Assembly: GCF_015751765.1 (NCBI RefSeq)
Contig: NZ_JADOTX010000001.1
Coordinates: 6,820,001-6,884,000, forward strand
Direction of reading: 5' to 3'
Source: Micromonospora ureilytica
GTDB taxonomy: Bacteria > Actinomycetota > Actinomycetes > Mycobacteriales > Micromonosporaceae
Length of the DNA: 64,000 nt
The position numbers and the translations under genes are program-made. Below the pieces are notes generated by a model that saw only the letters and a program-made list of their open reading frames with translations, made no database searches and was not told the DNA's origin. Shown here piece after piece: positions 18,438-26,988 of this stretch. How positions within the stretch are numbered: position 1 is the stretch's first letter; every line of letters starts with the position of its first letter.

Positions 18438-19784
18438 TCACTTAGGCCAGCTGCTCTCGATGCCCTGGAGCACCGGGGCGGTCGCCTTGCCGTTCAGCCA
18501 TTCGATCATGCCCTTCCAGAACGTTCCCGAGCCGACGGCGGCCGGCATCAGGTCGGATCCGTCGAAGCGGAAGGTACCCGTCTTGTCCTGCAGGATCTGG
18601 ACGGAGAGCTTGTCGATGGGGCTGGCGACGTTGGCGATGTCCAGCTTGTTGTTCGCCGTGACCCAGTTGCCGAGCTTCGCGCGGCTGTTCACGTACTCGG
18701 CCGAGACGAGGTAGGTCTGCACCGCCTGCACCTCGGGGCGGTCGGCGTAGCCGACGACGAACTCGCCGGCGCCCAGCACCGGCTTGCCCTTGGCCGGGTC
18801 GATGGTCGGGAAGTAGAAGGCGAACGCGTCGCCGTCCTGGGCCACCTTGGTGCCCTCGGGGAACTGGTTGGCGTAGAACGACGCCTGTCGGTGCATCGCG
18901 CACTTGCCGGTGGTCACCGGCAGGCCCGCCTCCTGGAAGGCGGTGGTGGTGATGCTCTTGACGCCGCCGAAGCCGCCGTTGACGTACTTCTCGTTCTTGA
19001 GGATGCTGCCGGCGCGGTCGACCGCGTCGACGATCTTCGGGTCGTTGAACGGGATGCCGTGGGTGGTCCACTGGTCGTAGACCTCGGGGCCCTGCGTACG
19101 CAGGATCACGTCCTCGATCCAGTCGGTGGCCGGCCAACCGGTGGCGTCACCGGACTCGACGCCCACGCACCACGGCTTCATGCCGCTGGCGGCGATCTTG
19201 TCGCTCAGGGCGATGAGCTGGTCCCAGGTGGTCGGAACCTCCCAGCCCTTCTCCTTGAACGTCTTCGGCGAGTACCAGACGAAGGACTTCACGTTGGCGC
19301 CGAGCGGCACTCCGTAGAGCGTCCCGTTCACGGTGCCGTACTTCAGCCAGTCGGCCGGCATGTTCTGCTCGGCGAGGGCCTTGGTGTCGGCGCCGAGGGA
19401 CTTCAGCTTGCCGGCGTCCGCGAAACGCTTCACGAGGCCCGGCTGGGGCACAAAGGCGATGTCGGGGGCGTTGCCGCCGTCGACCCGGACGGGGAGCTGC
19501 GCCTCGAACTCGCCGCTGCCCTCGTAGTCGATCTCGATGCCGGTGCACTCGGTGAACTGCGACCACGACCGCTCCAGCAGGTCGGCCTCGGCGTCACGGA
19601 TGGACGCGTAGATGGAGACCTTCTTGCCGTCGTGGCCCTCGTACTTGTCGTATGCGGCGCACTCCGCGGAGCCCGCTTTGCTGCTCTTCTTGTCGTCGCC
19701 GGTACCGCAGGCGGTGGCGCTGAGCGCCAGCCCGATTACACCGGCGATCACGAAGGCCTGGCGTGGTCTGGTAAAGACCGCCAT
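18438..19784 (-). CDS. ABC transporter alpha-glucoside-binding lipoprotein
   Basis: The 448-residue protein has a lipoprotein signal (AFVIAGVIGLALSATAC, lipobox Cys about residue 26) followed by a charged linker and a type-1 extracellular solute-binding domain (VSIYASIRDAEADLLERSW). It captures the sugar outside and delivers it to the two permeases downstream. ATG 19784 follows GGAAGGAGG with 5 bases spacing. The linked GH13 glucosidase suggests maltose-like or other alpha-glucosides as ligand. Confidence 0.93.
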   Translation of the reverse strand: MAVFTRPRQAFVIAGVIGLALSATACGTGDDKKSSKAGSAECAAYDKYEGHDGKKVSIYASIRDAEADLLERSWSQFTECTGIEIDYEGSGEFEAQLPVRVDGGNAPDIAFVPQPGLVKRFADAGKLKSLGADTKALAEQNMPADWLKYGTVNGTLYGVPLGANVKSFVWYSPKTFKEKGWEVPTTWDQLIALSDKIAASGMKPWCVGVESGDATGWPATDWIEDVILRTQGPEVYDQWTTHGIPFNDPKIVDAVDRAGSILKNEKYVNGGFGGVKSITTTAFQEAGLPVTTGKCAMHRQASFYANQFPEGTKVAQDGDAFAFYFPTIDPAKGKPVLGAGEFVVGYADRPEVQAVQTYLVSAEYVNSRAKLGNWVTANNKLDIANVASPIDKLSVQILQDKTGTFRFDGSDLMPAAVGSGTFWKGMIEWLNGKATAPVLQGIESSWPK

Positions 19785-19853
19785 GCCGTCCTCCTTCCTA
19801 GCCGGCGCGGTCGTGCTGGTGACCCGTCGCCGGTCCGATTGGGCGTGCACACA

Positions 19854-19867
19854 TGTAAGCGCTTGCA
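19854..19867. promoter_or_regulatory. LacI-family operator
   Basis: TGTAAGCGCTTGCA matches the LacI/GalR consensus TGNAANCGNTTNCA at every fixed position and lies 70 bp before the binding-protein start. It is the likely target of the LacI regulator encoded in the same operon. The rest of the gap 19785-20034 shows nothing else definite. Confidence 0.85.
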
Positions 19868-20034
19868 TCCGGCGCGGTCCACCCCCTGTCAGACACGAGC
19901 GAGTAACAATCCGGAAACCTGCGGGCTGCCTGGTGGGCGCGTTCCCGGGACACGCTGGGGACTCTTTCGAAGATTGACGATATCTGTCAGGATGGGCGCA
20001 CCGGATCGAAGGTTTTCTACATAGGAGGAGCTGT

Positions 20035-20808
20035 ATGCGAAAGCGGTGGATCAGCCTGCTGGTGACGGGCCTCCTCGTCGGGGGAGCACTGGTGCCGGCG
20101 ACCCCGGCGTTGGCCGCGCCCACCTTCAAGGTGCCGTTCCCGTGCGGCCAGTCCTGGTCCGGGCAGACCCGGTCGGCCCACAGCCCGGCCTACGCCGTCG
20201 ACTTCAACCGCACCGACGACGTCGGCGACCCGGTGGTCGCCAGCGCCCCCGGCACTGTCGACCGGGTGACCGACCTCGGCGGCACCAGCTACGGCAAGTA
20301 CGTCCGGATCAACCACGGTGGCGGATACAGCACCTACTACGCACACCTCAACGGCTTCAACGTCTCGGTAGGGCAGACGGTCGGGTACGGCAAGGTGCTC
20401 GGCTGGGTCGGCAGCACCGGGGGCTCGACCGGCCCACACCTGCACTACGAGCAGCGCCTCAACGGCGCCGACATCCAGGTCCGCTTCAACGGCGCCCTGG
20501 GGCTGTACTGGGGCACCAAGACCTACACCAGTGACAACGGGTGCTCCTCGGGCGGCGGCAACGGCACTGTCGACACCAGTGGCACGCCCCTGACCGTCCG
20601 CTCCGGCCCCGGCACCGGGTACGCCTCGGTGGGCACCGTCGCCGACGGCACCCGGGTGACCATCGCCTGCCAGACCAGTGGCACCACGGTCACCGGCACG
20701 TACGGCACCAGCTCGATCTGGGACCGGATCGGCTCCGGCCGCTACATCGCCGACGCGTACGTCTACACCGGCTCCGACGGATACATCCCCGGCGTGCCCC
20801 GCTGCTGA
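20035..20808 (+). CDS. Secreted M23 family metallopeptidase with SH3-like domain
   Basis: The 257-residue protein has a Sec signal peptide (cleavage after TPALA, about residue 27). An M23 endopeptidase domain follows with zinc ligands H49 and D56 in HSPAYAVDFN, H104 in YYAHLNG and the GPHLHYE motif (H135, H137). A C-terminal SH3-type cell-wall-binding region holds TPLTVRSGPGTGYASVGTV. It probably cleaves peptidoglycan cross-bridges outside the cell. TAGGAGGAG precedes ATG 20035. A strong hairpin terminates it. Confidence 0.93.
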   Translation: MRKRWISLLVTGLLVGGALVPATPALAAPTFKVPFPCGQSWSGQTRSAHSPAYAVDFNRTDDVGDPVVASAPGTVDRVTDLGGTSYGKYVRINHGGGYSTYYAHLNGFNVSVGQTVGYGKVLGWVGSTGGSTGPHLHYEQRLNGADIQVRFNGALGLYWGTKTYTSDNGCSSGGGNGTVDTSGTPLTVRSGPGTGYASVGTVADGTRVTIACQTSGTTVTGTYGTSSIWDRIGSGRYIADAYVYTGSDGYIPGVPRC

Positions 20809-20824
20809 CCCGGCGAACTCCCAC

Positions 20825-20854
20825 GGTCCCCGGCGGTCGCCGCCGCCGGGGACC
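20825..20854. terminator. Bidirectional terminator between M23 and tspO
   Basis: Perfect 12-bp arms (20825-20836 and 20843-20854) enclose a 6-nt loop between two convergent genes. Confidence 0.8.
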
Positions 20855-20860
20855 GACAGG

Positions 20861-21355
20861 TCAGTTGTTCAACTGCCAGATCGACAGGTTCAACGCGGCG
20901 GCGAAGGTGACCCAGGCCCAGTACGGCAGCAGCAGCGCCGCCGCCACCCGGGACACCCGGGCGAACAGCACCACGGTCAGGCCGATCGCCAGCCACATCA
21001 GCACGATCTCGGCGAACGCCAGCCCGTACTGCCCCGCGCCGAAGAACAACGGGGTCCAGATCGCGTTGAGAACCAGTTGGGCGGTCCACGCCCAGAGGGC
21101 GGGGGAGAAGCCGACCCGCCGCCACACGAGCCAGCCGGCCACCGCGATCAGCGCGTAGAGCAGCGACCAGACCGGGCCGAACAGCCAGGAGGGCGGCGCC
21201 CAGCCGGGCTGCCGCAGGCTCGCGTACTCGTCGGTGGTGCCCTGCACGCCCAGCCCGCCGATGGCGGCGGCGACGAAGACCGCCGCCGCGAAGCCGGCGA
21301 GGGCCCACCACGCTCGCCGCCCGGAGGTCGCCGGCGTGTCCCGAGATATCTCCAT
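20861..21355 (-). CDS. tspO: TspO/MBR family membrane protein
   Basis: The 164-residue protein has five predicted membrane helices and the tryptophan-rich pattern of TspO: YASLRQPGWAPPSWLFGPVW (binding-loop region), LNAIWTPLFF and LPYWAWVTFAAALNLSIW. Family members bind porphyrins or cholesterol-like ligands and modulate stress responses. ATG 21355 (MEISRD) is preferred; GGGAGG lies about 13 bases upstream. It is separated from the next upstream minus-strand gene by a strong terminator. Confidence 0.92.
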   Translation of the reverse strand: MEISRDTPATSGRRAWWALAGFAAAVFVAAAIGGLGVQGTTDEYASLRQPGWAPPSWLFGPVWSLLYALIAVAGWLVWRRVGFSPALWAWTAQLVLNAIWTPLFFGAGQYGLAFAEIVLMWLAIGLTVVLFARVSRVAAALLLPYWAWVTFAAALNLSIWQLNN

Positions 21356-21425
21356 GGTCGAGATATTTCCTCCCGGCGTCGGCTCAAACCGCCTCGCGGG
21401 AGGGTCAAGGGCCGACCAGGCGCAC

Positions 21426-21497
21426 AAAAAACGCCGGGATCGCCGCGGCCGGTGCCTCTGTCGGGAGGACGAAGCTCCGGTCGCGGCGACCCCGGCG
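21426..21497 (-). terminator. Strong intrinsic terminator with T-run
   Basis: 21-nt arms (21432-21452 and 21477-21497) pair with a single mismatch and one G-U pair. On the minus strand the hairpin is followed by TTTTTT (21431-21426). It ends the cluster 23301-21524. Confidence 0.9.
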
Positions 21498-21523
21498 GGT
21501 CCCGGTATTACGGCTGACGAACG

Positions 21524-21667
21524 CTAATTGAAGATGCTGACACCACCCGGGCCGACCAACAGCCCGACAACGATGAGGACGATGCCCCACAGGATCTGCC
21601 GGCGGAACAGCGCGAGGATGCCGGCGACCACGAGTACGACTGCGAGAATCCAGAGAATCAGCTCCAT
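21524..21667 (-). CDS. Small hydrophobic GPGG-motif protein
   Basis: The 47-residue product is almost entirely two membrane segments (ELILWILAVVLVVAGILALF and ILWGIVLIVVGLLV) joined by a short basic turn FRRQ, and ends GPGGVSIFN. Small actinobacterial membrane proteins with this GPGG ending are conserved, but their function is unknown. ATG 21667 lies inside the 3' end of the upstream phosphoesterase gene (10-bp overlap), so it is translationally coupled. Confidence 0.75.
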   Translation of the reverse strand: MELILWILAVVLVVAGILALFRRQILWGIVLIVVGLLVGPGGVSIFN

Positions 21668-22434
21668 GACCTCTGACTACCCGACTGGCCGATCGGGGAA
21701 ACCTGGTCGGTGTCGAGTTGATCGCCAACGTGAAAGACGCTGTACGCCTGCTTGATCACGGGGTGCGCGACGTTGCGGACGCGTACCCCGCCGGGGGTCG
21801 TGCCGCGCTCGGTGCCGGCGTGCGCATGCCCGTGCACGGCCAGCGCCGTGGGCGCCGAGTCGATCGCCTGCCCCAGCTGGTACGACCCGAGGAACGGGTA
21901 GATCTCCAGCGGTTCGCCGGCCAGGGTGTCCGGCACCGGCGAGTAGTGGGTGAGCGCGACAAGCATGTCGCAGTCGAGTGAGCGCAGCGCCGCACCGAGA
22001 CGGTCGGCGCTGTCGGTGGTGGTGCGCACGAAGGCCTTCATCTCGGGCTCGCCGAAGTCACTCGCGCACCGCCCGGCGAACCCGCCGCCGAAGCCCTTGA
22101 CGCCGGCGATGCCGAGCCGGCCACCCGCGCAGTCCAGCACCACGCCATTGCCCTCCAGCACTGTGATGCCCGCGTCCTCCAGCACCTTGACCACCTGTGG
22201 CACCTGGTCACACTGGTGGTCGTGGTTGCCGAGCACAGTCACCACAGGTACGGCCAACCCGCCGAACTCCTCTGCCACACAGCGCGCCTCGGCCTCGGTG
22301 CCGTGCCGGGTCAGGTCCCCGGCCAGCAGCAGCACGTCGGCGCACTCCGGCAGCTCCTCCAACGCCGGTCGGAACCGGCCGACCACGTCCTCGTCCAGAT
22401 GCACGTCGCCCACAGCGGCGATCCGGATCACCAT
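21658..22434 (-). CDS. Calcineurin-like metallophosphoesterase
   Basis: The 258-residue protein has all metal-binding blocks of the family: GDVHLDED, LLAGDLTRHG, VLGNHDHQ, ALTHYSP and AVHGHAHAG. It presumably hydrolyses a phosphomonoester or diester in the cytoplasm; the substrate is unknown. ATG 22434 follows GGGAGG. It lies 10 bp after the BON gene and overlaps the GPGG protein gene. Confidence 0.92.
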   Translation of the reverse strand: MVIRIAAVGDVHLDEDVVGRFRPALEELPECADVLLLAGDLTRHGTEAEARCVAEEFGGLAVPVVTVLGNHDHQCDQVPQVVKVLEDAGITVLEGNGVVLDCAGGRLGIAGVKGFGGGFAGRCASDFGEPEMKAFVRTTTDSADRLGAALRSLDCDMLVALTHYSPVPDTLAGEPLEIYPFLGSYQLGQAIDSAPTALAVHGHAHAGTERGTTPGGVRVRNVAHPVIKQAYSVFHVGDQLDTDQVSPIGQSGSQRSWS

Positions 22435-22444
22435 GGAACCTCCC

Positions 22445-22720
22445 TCAGGGCAGTTGCTCGATCTCCGTGGGTGCCTGGGCGCGGATCACCCCGATGTCGC
22501 TGGTGATCGGCACGTCCGGGAAGCGCTCGGACACCCGACGCAGGATCTCCTCCCGCCGGTGCGGGCTCTCCACCTCGCCGTAGAGCACGAGGGCGCGTTC
22601 CCGTCGAATCACGGTGATCCCCTGTTCGGCGACGGCGGGGTCCTCGACGAGCAGCCGTTGGATCTCCGCTTCGACGTACTCGTCCGGTGGCCCGGCGCCG
22701 ATGTCGCGATGGTGGGTCAC
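22445..22720 (-). CDS. BON domain protein
   Basis: The 91-residue product is a single BON domain: ITVIRRERALVLYGEVESPHRREEILRRVSERFPDVPI. There is no signal peptide, so it acts in the cytoplasm, unlike the outer-membrane BON proteins of Gram-negatives. GTG 22720 overlaps the stop of the upstream nucleotidyltransferase gene by 4 bp (GTGA). Confidence 0.8.
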   Translation of the reverse strand: MTHHRDIGAGPPDEYVEAEIQRLLVEDPAVAEQGITVIRRERALVLYGEVESPHRREEILRRVSERFPDVPITSDIGVIRAQAPTEIEQLP

Positions 22721-23301
22721 GATGTCCCCTCTCCTGGCTGGGTGCCGGCGTCCGGCACCACCTCCAGCCGGTCCAGCAGCACCAGGAACGCCTCGGCGTA
22801 CGGCGAGTGCTGCGTCTCCTTGCGTACCCGTTCCCAGTCGATCTGCTCGCGCAGCGAGCGGGCCAGCGGCAGGCCGCGGGCGAAGTCGCAGTAGTGCTGG
22901 GAGAAGCTGAGCAGTTTGTGCACCATCAGCTGGGTGGCGGACAGCACCGGCATGTGGATCGCGTCCACCGGCCGGACGACCGTGTCGGCGAACGTCTCCT
23001 CGGTCACCGGTGTCTCGATCGGCCGGTGGATCAGGTCCACCATCCGGCCGTCGTCGAAGACCTTCACCAACCAGTCCTCGGGTGGACGCTCGGCCACGAA
23101 GCCGGCGGTCACCAGAGCCTCCAGCGCCTGTTCGACGTCGGCCTCCCGGATCAGGAAGTCGACGTCGTGGTCGCTGGAGTGGCCCCCGTGGGCGTAGACG
23201 GCGAAGCTGCCGCCCAGGGCGAACGGAATCTCGGACTGCTTGAGCACGGCGGCGACCTTCTTGAGGGTGTGCACAAGACTCTCGTCCCCGCGCTCAGCCA
23301 T
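22717..23301 (-). CDS. Nucleotidyltransferase-fold protein
   Basis: The 194-residue protein has the minimal nucleotidyltransferase signature ALGGSFAVYAHG...SDHDVDF (GS motif followed by the DxD metal pair, about residues 29-50), then VDLIHRPIET. It resembles the family of MNT-like enzymes that add nucleotides to an unknown acceptor. It heads a four-gene cluster ending at 21524. ATG 23301 has GGAGG 6 bases upstream. Confidence 0.85.
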   Translation of the reverse strand: MAERGDESLVHTLKKVAAVLKQSEIPFALGGSFAVYAHGGHSSDHDVDFLIREADVEQALEALVTAGFVAERPPEDWLVKVFDDGRMVDLIHRPIETPVTEETFADTVVRPVDAIHMPVLSATQLMVHKLLSFSQHYCDFARGLPLARSLREQIDWERVRKETQHSPYAEAFLVLLDRLEVVPDAGTQPGEGTS

Positions 23302-23465
23302 CTGGTTCCTCCGTCGTCGTGTTGGTGGACCGGCGGTTGGGTTTCAAACTCCGGTACCCGGCATTCCGGTCGGCCACACCTGCTGCTGTCGCGGTCGGGC
23401 GTCAACAGTGATAAAGCACCACAAACCTCGCGGAGCAGGTGCGTGGGTCGGATAACCTGTGGAGA

Positions 23466-24152
23466 GTGGCCAGATCATCGGGGATGCGACGACGCAAGGC
23501 CCGATTGCGCACCGTCGCCCTGATCGGCATCGACGGTTCGGGCAAGACCACTCAGGCACACCGGTTGGCCGACGCGCTGAACGCCGCCGGACGCCCCGCC
23601 ACCTACCGCCGCAACGCCAGTGGCCGGCGCTGGCTCGGCCGGCTCGCCCACCGCCTCGGCCGGCCGGACGCGCAACGGCTCGTCGGGCGTGACGGCGTGC
23701 TGGCCGTGGAGTCGGTGCTGCGCTGGCTCGCCATCGCCGTCGCCCTGCTCAGTTGTCTGCTCACCGGCCGGACGGCGGTGATGGACCGCTACTCGGCCTG
23801 CCAGTACGCGAGCATCCGGGCGCACGGCGGACAGCGCTGGGAGCGGCTCGCCCGGGCCGGGTACCGGCTGTTCCCGACGCCGCAGGTGACCTTCCTGCTC
23901 GCCGTCGACCCGGCGGAGGCGTACCGGCGCATCGAGGAACGCGGCACCGACCACGAGACGATGGGGTGGCTGACCGCCGCCGACACCGCCTACCGGGCAC
24001 TGCCCGAATACCCCAGCTTCGTGCTGGTGGACGCTGGCCGCCCGGCCGAGGAGGTGACCGAGCAGATTCAGGCGCACCTGGAGACCTGGCTGCCGCCCGC
24101 CGCGCCGGCCGGGGATGACGTCGGCCCGGTGGTGGCTCAGGCCCGCCCGTAG
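23466..24152 (+). CDS. Thymidylate kinase-like P-loop protein
   Basis: About 228 residues. The P-loop VALIGIDGSGKTTQAHRLA, AVMDRYSACQYAS (DRY motif) and the lid region RRIEERGTDHETMGW resemble dTMP kinases, but low overall similarity leaves the true substrate open. GTG 23466 is chosen because a TAACCT hexamer lies 7 bases upstream, consistent with a leaderless mRNA; ATG 23484 and GTG 23439 are alternatives. Its 3' end overlaps the convergent SDR gene by 16 bp. Confidence 0.82.
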   Translation: MARSSGMRRRKARLRTVALIGIDGSGKTTQAHRLADALNAAGRPATYRRNASGRRWLGRLAHRLGRPDAQRLVGRDGVLAVESVLRWLAIAVALLSCLLTGRTAVMDRYSACQYASIRAHGGQRWERLARAGYRLFPTPQVTFLLAVDPAEAYRRIEERGTDHETMGWLTAADTAYRALPEYPSFVLVDAGRPAEEVTEQIQAHLETWLPPAAPAGDDVGPVVAQARP

Positions 24153-24829
24153 ACCGGAACGGTGGCGCCACTGGTCGGGGCGGACTCGGCCGACGCGAGG
24201 AACCGGATCACCGGCGCGATCTCGTCCGGGGTCACCCAGCGGGAATGGTCGGCGTCCGGCTGGGCCGCCCGGTTCGCCGGGGTGTCGATGACACTGGGCA
24301 GCACCGTGTTGCAGCGCACGTTCTGCGACCGGTACTCCACCGCGACCGCGTTGGCGAAGGCCAGCACCGCCGCCTTGGCCGTCGAGTAGCCGGCCGCGCC
24401 CCGGAACGGGGCGACCGCCGCGCGAGCCGAGACGCAGACCACCGCGCCGCCGCCGGACGCCACCAGGTGCGGCAGCGCGGTCTGCGTGACCAGGTAGGTC
24501 GGCCGCAGGTTGACGGTGAGCATCCGCTCAAACTCCTCGACCGGCGTCTCGTGCACCAACCCGCCGCTGGCGTACCCCCCGACGAGGTTGACCACCGCGC
24601 GCAGCGGCGCCGCCGGTTCGCCGGCGGCGGCCTCGACCGCCTGCGCCGCGCCCGCCGGGTCACCCAGGTCCGCGACGACCCGGACCAGTCCGGCCGCCGC
24701 CGGCTCCGACCCGGGCCGGGCTTTCCGCTCCGGTACGACCACCCGCCAGCCCGCCTCGACGAACGCGGTGACCACAGCCCCGCCCAGCCCGCCGAACCCC
24801 CCGGTAACCACAACGCTGCGCACAACCAT
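24137..24829 (-). CDS. SDR family oxidoreductase
   Basis: The 230-residue protein is a classical short-chain dehydrogenase/reductase: cofactor motif TGGFGGLGGAV, NLVGGYA, the catalytic Ser in VVCVSARAAV and Tyr-Lys in GYSTAKAAV. The usual C-terminal motif SGATVPVYGRA is present. The substrate is unknown. TAGCGT lies 6 bases before ATG 24829, indicating a leaderless transcript. Confidence 0.9.
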   Translation of the reverse strand: MVVRSVVVTGGFGGLGGAVVTAFVEAGWRVVVPERKARPGSEPAAAGLVRVVADLGDPAGAAQAVEAAAGEPAAPLRAVVNLVGGYASGGLVHETPVEEFERMLTVNLRPTYLVTQTALPHLVASGGGAVVCVSARAAVAPFRGAAGYSTAKAAVLAFANAVAVEYRSQNVRCNTVLPSVIDTPANRAAQPDADHSRWVTPDEIAPVIRFLASAESAPTSGATVPVYGRA

Positions 24830-24863
24830 GCCCCCACGCTAGCGCCCCCCACCCCACCCTCCG

Positions 24864-24922
24864 TCGATCATGGAGTTGTTGCCGTGACACGCCGAGTTGA
24901 GTGACAACAACTTCATGATCGA
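24864..24922. repeat. 59-bp intergenic hairpin repeat, copy A
   Basis: 18-nt arms (24864-24881 and 24905-24922) pair fully with one G-U pair around a 23-nt loop. The arms read TCGATCATGGAGTTGTTG and CAACAACTTCATGATCGA. The loop matches the reverse complement of the loop of the copy at 39614, so the two copies are in opposite orientations. Confidence 0.9.
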
Positions 24923-24980
24923 GGTCTGCCCTGGGCAGAGGGGGTGGGTGGTTTCGGTCTTGGGGGCGCAGGATCGCTCC

Positions 24981-25997
24981 ATGCGGATCCTCATTCTAGG
25001 TGGCACTCGATTCCTCGGCCGGGCTACGGCCAAGCTCGCCGTCGAGCAGGGTCACGAGGTGACCTGTGCGGCCCGGGGCGTGTCCGGCGTCGTACCGGCC
25101 GGGGCGCGATTCGTGGCGGCCGACCGCGATGATCCCGAGTCGCTCGTCCCGCTCGCCGACGCGGGCTTCGACGCCGTGGTCGACGTGACCCGCCAGATCA
25201 GCCATGCCCGGCACGCGCTGGCCGCGCTTGCCGACCACGTCGGCCACTGGTCGCTCGTGTCGACGATCTCGGTGTACGCGGACCACACCACCCCGGGCCA
25301 GACCGCAGCGGACGCGCCGATCCTGGCCCCGGCACCGCCGGACGTGGACGGGCCGATCGGTCCGGACCACCGCTGGTACGGCGAGTGCAAGGTGAGCATC
25401 GAGCAACTGGTCCGGGAGCGGGTCGGCGAGGACCGTGCGTTCATTTGCCGGGCGGGGCTGATCGTCGGCGCGGAGGACCCGAGCGACCGTTTCCCGTACT
25501 GGGTTCGGCGGCTGTCGGCAGGTGGCGAGGTGCTGGCACCCGGACGCCCGACCGACCGGGTGCAGTTCGTGGACGTCGCCGATCTGGCGCGTTGGCTGTT
25601 GCACGCTGCGGGCGCCGGCCTCAGCGGCACGTACGACGGGACGGGTCCGGCGATGTCCCGGGCTGATTTGTTGGCCGGGGTGGCCGCCGGGTTGGGCGTC
25701 GCCGACCCGCTCCTCACCTGGGTCGATCAGGAGTTCCTGCTGTCCCACGACGTACGCGAGTGGTCGGGGGAGCGGGCGCTGCCGCTCTGGGTGCGACTGC
25801 CGGAGACCGCTGGCCTGATGGACCGGGACGTCCGTCCGGCCCTGGACGCCGGGTTGACGGTCCGTCCGCTGGCCGACACCGTTCGGGCGACCGCGTCCTG
25901 GATGGCCGCGCATCCGACGGCCGTCCGGCAGGGTGGACTCGACCCGGCGGATGAGGCGGCGATCCTGGGGAAGTGGCAGGCTGTGCGGGACCGGTGA
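24981..25997 (+). CDS. NAD(P)-dependent epimerase/reductase-like protein
   Basis: The 338-residue protein begins with the Rossmann motif MRILILGGTRFLGRATA. The extended-SDR features are a substrate Ser region (SLVSTISVYAD) and YxxxK-like WYGECKVSIEQLV. It is paralogous to the gene at 58978 (same GGT-F-GxA opening, DVVDT/DVT block, WSLVS/FMSTVSVY and RPL-T C-terminal part). The substrate is unknown. ATG 24981 starts directly at the Rossmann fold; longer in-frame starts would overlap the hairpin repeat. Confidence 0.85.
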   Translation: MRILILGGTRFLGRATAKLAVEQGHEVTCAARGVSGVVPAGARFVAADRDDPESLVPLADAGFDAVVDVTRQISHARHALAALADHVGHWSLVSTISVYADHTTPGQTAADAPILAPAPPDVDGPIGPDHRWYGECKVSIEQLVRERVGEDRAFICRAGLIVGAEDPSDRFPYWVRRLSAGGEVLAPGRPTDRVQFVDVADLARWLLHAAGAGLSGTYDGTGPAMSRADLLAGVAAGLGVADPLLTWVDQEFLLSHDVREWSGERALPLWVRLPETAGLMDRDVRPALDAGLTVRPLADTVRATASWMAAHPTAVRQGGLDPADEAAILGKWQAVRDR

Positions 25998-26038
25998 TCC
26001 CAGATGGTCGAAGTTTCCCCCACCTCGGACAGTCATAG

Positions 26039-26070
26039 TTGACGCTCACGCCTGGTGAAAGTAAGTTTCA
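26039..26070 (+). promoter_or_regulatory. murR promoter with overlapping operator
   Basis: TTGACG (26039-26044), 17 bp and TAAGTT (26062-26067) form a promoter whose transcript would begin at or next to GTG 26074. The perfect inverted repeat TGAAA-GTAAG-TTTCA (26056-26070) covers the -10 box and is the probable RpiR/MurR site. Confidence 0.8.
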
Positions 26071-26073
26071 TCC

Positions 26074-26988
26074 GTGGCGAAAAGTCCGAAGATTTCTGCG
26101 AGTCACGAGCCCGGTGGGCTGATCGTCCACATCAGCGGGCTGTTGCCATCGCTGTCGCCCGCCGAGCAGCGGGTCGCCCGACTGGTCGTCTCCGACCCGG
26201 CGGCCGCCGCCCGACGAACAATCACCGACCTCGCCACCGCAGCCGAGACATCCGAGGCGACAGTCATCCGGTTCTGCCGTTCGGTGGGCATGGACGGCTA
26301 CCCCCAACTGCGCATCCGCCTCGCCGCCGAAGCCGCCCGGCGGATCGAGCCACCGGACGCCCGAGTGGTCGGCGGTGACATCCCGCCCGGTGCCGACATC
26401 GCCCAGATCATCGCCACCATCGCGTTCAACGACGCCCGCGCCGTCGAGGAGACTGCCGAACAACTGGACCCGGCCGTCTGCGAGCAGGTGGTCGAGGCGA
26501 TCAGCGGCGCCGCTCGGATCGACATCTACGGCGCCGGCGCCAGCGGGTTCGTCGCCTCGGACTTCCAGCAGAAGCTGCACCGCATCGGCCGGATCGCGTT
26601 CTACTTCCCGGACGTGCACACCGCGCTGACCTCGGCCGCCCTCCTCGGGCGGGGAGACGTGGCGATCGGCATCTCGCACACCGGCACCACCTCCGACGTG
26701 ATCGAGGTGCTGGAACAGGCCCGTACCCGGGGTGCCGCGACCGTGGCGCTGACCAACTTCCCGCGCTCGCCGATCACCGACGTGGCGGACTTCGTGTTGA
26801 CCACGGCGGCCCGGGAGACCACCTACCGCTCCGGCGCGACGGCCAGCCGGTTGGCCCAGCTCACTGTGGTCGACTGCCTCTTCGTCGGGGTGGCCGCCCG
26901 TAACCGGGCCCGGGCCCGCAAGGCCCTGGAGGCGACCGCCGAGGCGGTCCAGTCGCACCGGGTGGGTGCCAACCGGAGGCGGGCATGA
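26074..26988 (+). CDS. MurR/RpiR family transcriptional regulator
   Basis: The 304-residue protein has an N-terminal RpiR helix-turn-helix (LATAAETSEATVIRFCRSVGMDGYPQLR, split at about residues 50-78) and a C-terminal SIS sugar-phosphate-binding domain (IDIYGAGASGFVASDFQQKL, GISHTGTTSDVIE). It overlaps murQ by 4 bp, so MurNAc 6-phosphate is the likely effector. GTG 26074 fits a leaderless transcript, with the operator immediately upstream implying autoregulation of the pair. Confidence 0.92.
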   Translation: MAKSPKISASHEPGGLIVHISGLLPSLSPAEQRVARLVVSDPAAAARRTITDLATAAETSEATVIRFCRSVGMDGYPQLRIRLAAEAARRIEPPDARVVGGDIPPGADIAQIIATIAFNDARAVEETAEQLDPAVCEQVVEAISGAARIDIYGAGASGFVASDFQQKLHRIGRIAFYFPDVHTALTSAALLGRGDVAIGISHTGTTSDVIEVLEQARTRGAATVALTNFPRSPITDVADFVLTTAARETTYRSGATASRLAQLTVVDCLFVGVAARNRARARKALEATAEAVQSHRVGANRRRA

